64,000 nucleotides of DNA from Saussurea involucrata (taxonomy: Eukaryota; Streptophyta; Magnoliopsida; Asterales; Asteraceae), in contig CM066313.1 of the NCBI GenBank assembly GCA_033807775.1, positions 87,545,484 to 87,609,483 of the forward strand. The letters run 5' to 3'. Within the stretch, counting starts at the first letter, position 1. Each line of letters starts with the position of its first letter. A program made the translations under genes and the position numbers. Of this stretch, positions 58,787 through 64,000 are shown piece by piece. The notes below the pieces were generated by a model that worked only from the letters and a program-made list of their open reading frames with translations, made no database searches and had not been told where the DNA came from.

Positions 58787-59013
58787 GTCCAATTCTTGTT
58801 CTTTTCTGTTTCATTTCCTGCAAAACAACTTATTTAGATTCCAAGAGATTAAAGTTGTAGCAGAAAAACATTAGAAATTAACATTATTACCTGTACTTGG
58901 ATTAATTGAATTTTGGGTTATCACATACTTCAACATAGATCTGGTGAGTGAGAATCCAGGCCAAACAGTGAAATTACAATCATTGACGATGGTAAAAGTA
59001 GCCCCTGAAGCTC
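58787..59013 (-). pseudogene. Copy F: remnant, exon 2 ends fused, exon 3 joined to exon 1 of copy E
   Basis: Exon 2 remnant (59013-58891) starts like the thaumatin domain ([20 protein letters not shown]) and after about 25 residues jumps to the end of exon 2 (LKYVITQN). Exon 3 starts at 58817 (GNETEKNKNWTWILI) and runs straight into the signal-peptide exon of copy E at the shared ATGGATACTCATT. Thus a deletion between two tandem genes joined exon 3 of one to exon 1 of the next. Confidence 0.8.
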
Positions 59014-59040
59014 CTGCAAATGTGGACGAAATTAACTGCA

Positions 59041-59480
59041 TTAATTCACTACAAAATCATTAATCCGTCAACTGTACCTAACGCAATGGTTGATTTCTCT
59101 GTTTTCTTAATGAATGATTACTTTGACCATTTTCCACCTTTCAACATATTCTAAAAAAATAAAAAGTACCTTTATTTCCGAAAACGACCGATATAACTTT
59201 TGGATTATTTATTTATACCCACCGTGTTAGAAGGGGAAAAAGTCTATAGGGGTGTTTGGGATTGCGTTTGAAAACAACTCATCTTATTGCGTTTCCACGT
59301 CGGAGGTGAGTGTTTGGATTTAAAAAAAATCTATGTCAACTTTTTGAATTTTGATATTTTCTCCAAAAATCTAAAAAAATAATATGGATACATTCATTAC
59401 GCTGTTTTCATTTTGATATTTGGATATGATTATTGCAAAATTTAAACTTGTATTATTTACGCTAAAATGCAATAAAGAAA
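59041..59480. other. Duplicated upstream region of the receptor gene
   Basis: Matches 55015-55400 upstream of copy C nearly base for base (CCGTCAACTGTACCTAAC to GCTAAAATGCAATAAAGAAA), including the TATA candidate. The match ends exactly where the MULE begins. Confidence 0.85.
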
Positions 59481-59965
59481 GGGAAATTAATTAAAATACC
59501 CAAAGTTTGACCAACTGTTACCAAAATACCTAAAAAAAATTCATTTTGCAAAAATACCCAAAATACCCGCGATGGATCCCGCGATCGCGGGCTAGGGCTG
59601 ACGTGGCACGTATTTTGGCCCCAAATGCCCCGCGAAGCCCCTCAACTTTGGCCGCGGTGCACTTTTGGTCCCTGCCCGCGATCGCAGCCCGCGATGGACC
59701 AAAATTTACACTTTTGGTCCCTGAAAATTTACACTTTCAGCCCCTGTACTTAGACGAATCTTGCATTCTTTTACTGTTTTTTTCCACAATTATTGTACTT
59801 TGAAGACCGATTTGTGGTTGAAATTCATTTGCATGTTTGAGATTTCATCCATAAATATCAGTAGTATGCAATTCACAATTCACACTTCCTCTTGCTTTCT
59901 TTCTTGATTTCTCTCTTGCTTTCTTTCTTTGAATTGATTTCTCTCTTCTCTCATTTCATCCACAA

Positions 59966-60289
59966 ATGGCATCGTCACCAAACCCTAAGTCTACTCCTGA
60001 AAAAATGCCACCTCAAATCGAGGTCGCCATAGCAAAAAAGGAAAAGGAGATAGATGAACTAACAGAAGAGTGGAAAAAAATGATGGACAGGAAGGCAGTC
60101 CATTTGAGAAAGATCGAAGAGGAAGACAGGGAGATCAAAAGGATGAAAGGGGATATAAAAGCTCGGGAGGCTCGTGTTCGTCGAGAACAAGAAGCAATTC
60201 ACCATATTCTGCAAGACTTCGCAATTATTCAAGCGAAGGTAAACGAGAAGCAAGCTTGGATTGATGAAACTAAATCAATTTTTAAGTAG
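59966..60289 (+). CDS. Small coiled-coil protein within the MULE
   Basis: 107 codons, intact. After a Pro/Ser-rich start the rest is almost entirely a charged helix (IAKKEKEIDELTEEWKKMM, REIKRMKGDIKAREARV) with heptad-like spacing; no cysteine, no membrane segment. A CT-rich stretch (TTTCTCTCTTG repeats, about 59885-59950) precedes it, as in plant 5' UTRs. Placed tail-to-tail with the transposase, like mudrB opposite mudrA, but I see no sequence resemblance to mudrB. Function unknown; could be an accessory protein or a captured host piece. Confidence 0.6.
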   Translation: MASSPNPKSTPEKMPPQIEVAIAKKEKEIDELTEEWKKMMDRKAVHLRKIEEEDREIKRMKGDIKAREARVRREQEAIHHILQDFAIIQAKVNEKQAWIDETKSIFK

Positions 60290-60695
60290 GTGGTGGTTAT
60301 ATTTTTTTTTGTTTTGTATTTTTTTTACTGTGTTGTTATTTGTATTTTTTTACTGTGTTGTTGTTTTGTATTTTTTGTTGTTGTTAATTTCTCTGAAAAG
60401 TAGTTTTTAAGCCGCTGAACCACGGTTAGGTTGGATACATCATGCAAGGTCAAGTCAGAGGTTACCTCATTCGTGGGCCTACTCCTCTTGTAGAATATAT
60501 GACAACCCTCAACTCATTTGCTAAAGTGTGTGCGGGTTGTGGTACACAATGGCCATACGTGGTTGCAAAAGCAGAAGCCGTTGAAGAAGGGTCAGAAAGA
60601 TTGAAGATGAAGAGCTTGTTGGATGGAATACAAACTAGCTGTGTTATCAATGTTCATTTAGAAGCATATGTATGTGTGTGTATATATATAATATG

Positions 60696-60885
60696 AAATG
60701 GGGTTTTAACAAGTTGGTATCACTGGACTCATTTAAGAATTGTGAAAATGGGTATTTGACGAATGATGATTCATGTGTGTTTGGAGCTGAAGTGTTTTAA
60801 ACACACATGAATCATCATTCGCCAAATACCCATTTTCACAATTCTTAAATGAGTCCAGTGATACCAACTTGTCAAAACCCCATTT
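60696..60885. ncRNA. Long near-perfect hairpin (possible small-RNA precursor)
   Basis: Arms of 87 bases (60696-60782 and 60799-60885) pair with two mismatches, loop of 16 bases. Such a transcript would fold into one long stem and could feed DICER-like enzymes; alternatively a small foldback transposon. Transcription is not shown. Confidence 0.5.
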
Positions 60886-61229
60886 ATAAACAATTCTACC
60901 TTCTCCTATTGCCATTCACGATATCTATAAACACATTCAAATAATAATAATTTAAAACGATTTAATGAATTAGTTAATATATGATTATTATGTTAATGCG
61001 ATAAGAGTGTAAAACAAAATTGAAAAAAAATATGAGATGTACCATAAATTAAATAATTAACTATAATGGTGTAATTTGTTAAAATTAAAACGTATCTAAT
61101 ATGAATATATAAACAGACATGTGTACTCAGAGTTAACATTCACTGCCATGGATGCAAGAACAAGGTCAAGAAAATACTAAGAAAAATTGAAGGTCTCCTA
61201 TTTTCTTTATGTGTGTAAATATATAATAC

Positions 61230-61275
<46 letters not shown>
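61230..61275. repeat. (TA)n microsatellite
   Basis: About 22 TA units inside the MULE; no foldback motif at its edges. Confidence 0.9.
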
Positions 61276-61277
<2 letters not shown>

Positions 61278-61393
61278 TTTACAAACTAGCTGTGTTATCA
61301 ATGTTCATTTAGAAGCATATGTATGTGTGTATATATATCATTTACAAATCAGTGTTTAGATCAACAGTATCATATGGGTTTGTTCCATATGGT

Positions 61394-63906
61394 TCAAGCT
61401 GTGACGGGCCCGGGGTGTGACGGGCCCGGGGTGTGACTGACAGAATGTCTCCTTGGCACGGTTGAAGGGGCGGGATTTGGACACTCTCCACGAGTGTGTC
61501 CTACGCATTGGCACCGAGTACATATTCGTTGTATCGAACTTTCACCACGTGATGGACGTCGGTCGTTCTTTCTCGGTCTCCCGGCCCTGTTCTTATCCAT
61601 TAAAGGTGGATAGCATGGTGGAAGCGGGTCGGGTGGATACACCCATGCTGCAGGGGGTCCAGCTGGGTTTATTACCTCCACGTATGTTTTCCGGTAATAT
61701 TCGGACGTGAAGAAAGGTACAGCCAAGTCGCTGCAATCTGTACGACCCATATATGTTGCTGCAGCGATGGCATGGCCGCACGGTAACCCAGATTTATCCC
61801 ATTCGCGACACGAACAAAGGTGGTCTTCCATATTCACAATCGCGTGAATATAGTCATCATGCACCTCGTACTTCCCATACCCGATTGCTCTTACCGGCCA
61901 TGTCGCCGCACGACGCGCCCTGTACTGAACGATATTCTCCGCCGTTGGTGCGAGTGCATTTTGTATCTTAGCTCCTTTTAGGCGTCGAATTTGGTACCAC
62001 TCTTGTTGAAAGGCCCGAAAGTAGTCCATAAGATTAACAATCGGACATCTACGCGCAAAACGGGAGAGTGCATTCACAGACTCTGCACTATTCGAGGTCA
62101 GAATGTCATACCGTTGTCCAGGAAAATGGGCCGCGGACCACCTCTCCGGTCCAGCATCGTCAAAGACTTTGGCTGCTTCCTTGACACTGTATCGTAGCAT
62201 ATTCATGTACTTGTTAAACTCCTGATCCGTATATGCTCTGCATGCCGCCCAATAGACATCCTTGTAGGTGGTAATACGTTTGTCCTTGGATTTGGCGTTC
62301 ATCTCCAAATGTCGACAGCATATGGCGTGAGGGGCGTTTGGGTACATGGCAGAGATTGCGGCGCTTATGGAAGGAGCCCTGTCAGACATAAACACCAATA
62401 CTTGCGGTCTCCGATAGCTTGTCTCAACATGGACAGAAACCAAGTCCACTCGTCCCCGGTTTCGGACTTGCCTACGCCGAAAGCTACTGGAACGATGGAG
62501 TTATCCCCGTCCATGGCAACCGCCAGGAACATCATACCCAAGTAACGGCCCTTTAAATGGCTGCGTCTATTATCAGGACACGACGTAGATTTTCCAGAAA
62601 TGTGCGGATCTGCAAAAACATAGGTAAAAATGTTATAGTTTATAATGTGTAAATGTTATAGTTTATAATGTGTAAACATATGACGTGTTAAAATACGTAC
62701 CGCGGGTCCAAGGGCCACGAAGCACATCTCAAACCGTCCACATGAATCGGTCCGTAGCTGCGTGACAGTACCAGGGTTCTGCATCTGCAAATTATATAAA
62801 TATGTCGGGAGTCGTTCATACGACTCCTCGAACGTGCCTCTCACCATAAACAGTGCATGGCAGCGCGCACGCCACGCTTGGTGGTAATCAATCGTGACGC
62901 CGAACTGCCGGTGAACGTCGTGGACGATGTCCTTTGGACGCAATGACCTGCTAACATCAAGAAATTTGTTTTTCAGGATCGCACCCAAAGTCTTTTTGCC
63001 GGCTTGTTTGTGGTGGGGATTAAGTTGCGTCCTCGTACAAGTGTGTACGTCGTGCAACTTTCTAATCATTATCGCCCCTCCTTTGGGACCCGTGTGAATC
63101 GCGTACAACCTCCACTCACACTTTTCTCTAGCACATTCAACTACGTATTTGATTTTGTCAGATGCCCGCACGCGACTTTGGAAACCCTCTTCCAAGAACT
63201 TGAGTCCGATCTGACTTGCTAAGAGATCATTCGAATCGAATATCTGACCTGCTGTTAAACTTTCGCTACGAATATAAGGTGTAGGTTCGTAGCTTTGTGT
63301 CTGGGTATGGGAGTCTGGAAGAATAGGGGGCATATCAAAAAAGTCATTTATCTGACTACATGATTTTCTACTAGGGGTATATTCTTCGTGATCATCATTA
63401 TCGGTGTCTGATCTGTCTATTTCAGAATTACCCGTTCTGAAAACGTGGGTTTCGTCATCAGCAACTCCAGCAGTACGCCATTCGTGTGGTTGTGGTGATG
63501 GTGGTGGTGGTTGTTGTTGTTGAGAATCAGGCTGCTCTATTTGGAGGTCTTCGTCGTCGTCACCCTTCTCGTCACCGTCGTCGTCACCGTCGGATACGCC
63601 GGGATACACAAAGACTAATGGGGGTCTTTCTGAATCGATTGCAAGGTGCAGAAAAGTAGAGATATCCCCATCGTTGGATAAATCCACAAATGACCCATCG
63701 CCATTTTTAAACACTAACTTGCAAATATCAGAAAAGTTGATTCCACATTTTTGCATGACGTATGCAACAAACTTCTGATAAGTATAGTTTACTGACACTT
63801 TAACACCATGCTTAGATTTTTAAGCAAAATTCCACTCATTGTTATCTTGCACCCATTCACCATCAAAACAGAAATATAGCTTAGCTTTTGCAACAGATGA
63901 ACTCAT
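61394..63906 (-). pseudogene. MuDR-family MULE transposase
   Basis: Exon A (63906-62701) starts MSSSVAKAKLYF, has a TAA at codon 29, then is open: an N-terminal PB1-like part, an acidic linker, and the zinc-finger DNA-binding domain of plant MuDR (CAREKCEWRLYA, KLHDVHTC) followed by DVHRQFG. A GT/AG intron leads to exon B at 62609, with the first catalytic Asp (RVLIIDAA), then a one-base deletion, HLKGRYLGMMFLAVAMDG in the next frame, and a second shift before VLVFMSDRAPSI (second Asp). The long open part from 62449 holds the rest of the DDE domain, the SWIM finger (CSCREWDKSGLPCGH) and a zinc knuckle (CTRCQCVGHTRGEC). One stop and two shifts make it inactive. Confidence 0.88.
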
Positions 63907-64000
63907 TTTTTCAGTAGTATCTCAAACACAAAATATTGCAGAAAGAAATATTGCAACAATGAAATCGTTGTGTGAGAATTATGGCTTGAATTTTACGTCT

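Larger units (their letters stand above)
60290..61393. other. Region between the convergent MULE genes
   Basis: Contains a T-rich 3' region, a short ORF (60442-60696, CAGCGTQWPYVVAKAEAVE) of unknown nature, the hairpin at 60696-60885, a duplicated word (60629-60685 and 61283-61340, CTAGCTGTGTTATCAATGTT), and (TA)n at 61230-61275. Confidence 0.55.
59481..64000 (-). mobile_element. MULE (Mutator-like element), left end in window
   Basis: The paralogous flank at 55400 loses similarity at 59480/59481, defining the border: GGGAAATTAATTAAAATACCC. Carries a MuDR-type transposase gene (61394-63906, minus) and a convergent small ORF (59966-60289, plus), the layout of MuDR with two convergent genes. 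A CCCGCGATCGCGGG palindrome lies at 59578-59591. The other end lies beyond 64000. Confidence 0.7.

Noticed and set aside
60442..60696. 84-codon ORF between MULE genes
   Set aside because: Overlaps the left arm of the hairpin and a duplicated word; no domain recognised, kept only as a note.

Overview
This is plant nuclear DNA, most likely from the daisy family (Asteraceae). The sequence shows multi-exon receptor-kinase genes with GT/AG introns, four Ty1/copia retrotransposons (three with the initiator-Met tRNA primer site), Harbinger, CACTA and MULE elements, and AT-rich spacers. The family assignment is inference: the SIRE-like copia element at 13.5-23.7 kb carries a long extra ORF behind pol of a kind I associate with Asteraceae genomes. 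No rRNA, tRNA or CRISPR array was seen.

The host backbone is a small cluster of one receptor-like kinase family. Only one copy looks intact: an eight-exon minus-strand gene (50960-54917), predicted 1021 aa. It encodes signal peptide, full 16-cysteine thaumatin-like domain, bulb-type (G-type) lectin, S-locus region, PAN, membrane helix and RD-type Ser/Thr kinase. A thaumatin domain fused to a complete G-lectin receptor kinase is the most interesting host finding. Broken relatives lie at 110-3502 (A, +), 4339-24640 (B, -), 35679-43040 (D, +), 48060-48370 (extra last exon), 56587-58786 (E, -) and 58817-59013 (F, -). A/B and D/C are tail-to-tail pairs with matching flanks, so a convergent pair was duplicated.

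Almost everything else is nested insertion. Copy B is split by copia 1 (4649-11523, itself containing a solo LTR) and by a MITE that received copia 2 (13539-23749). Copia 3 (29602-34413) has LTRs identical by eye and one uninterrupted ORF, but no integrase; it sits in another MITE. Copia 4 (36187-41800) interrupts exon 5 of copy D. A Harbinger remnant with a broken Myb/SANT gene lies at 48966-50922. A MULE (59481 to beyond the window) carries a broken transposase and a small convergent coiled-coil ORF.

The second main finding is a set of five foldback elements (24893-25208, 25396-26786, 26817-28488, 28506-28830, 43248-44668). Each is bounded by (TA)n and shares a short terminal motif (about GG-N3-5-WTCAA-N3-RARA), while the interiors are unrelated and made of short repeats. 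One carries a decayed AP2/ERF transcription-factor fragment and another an NRT2 nitrate-transporter fragment, so the family seems able to capture host genes. For the 43 kb element the paralogous copy A supplies an empty site.
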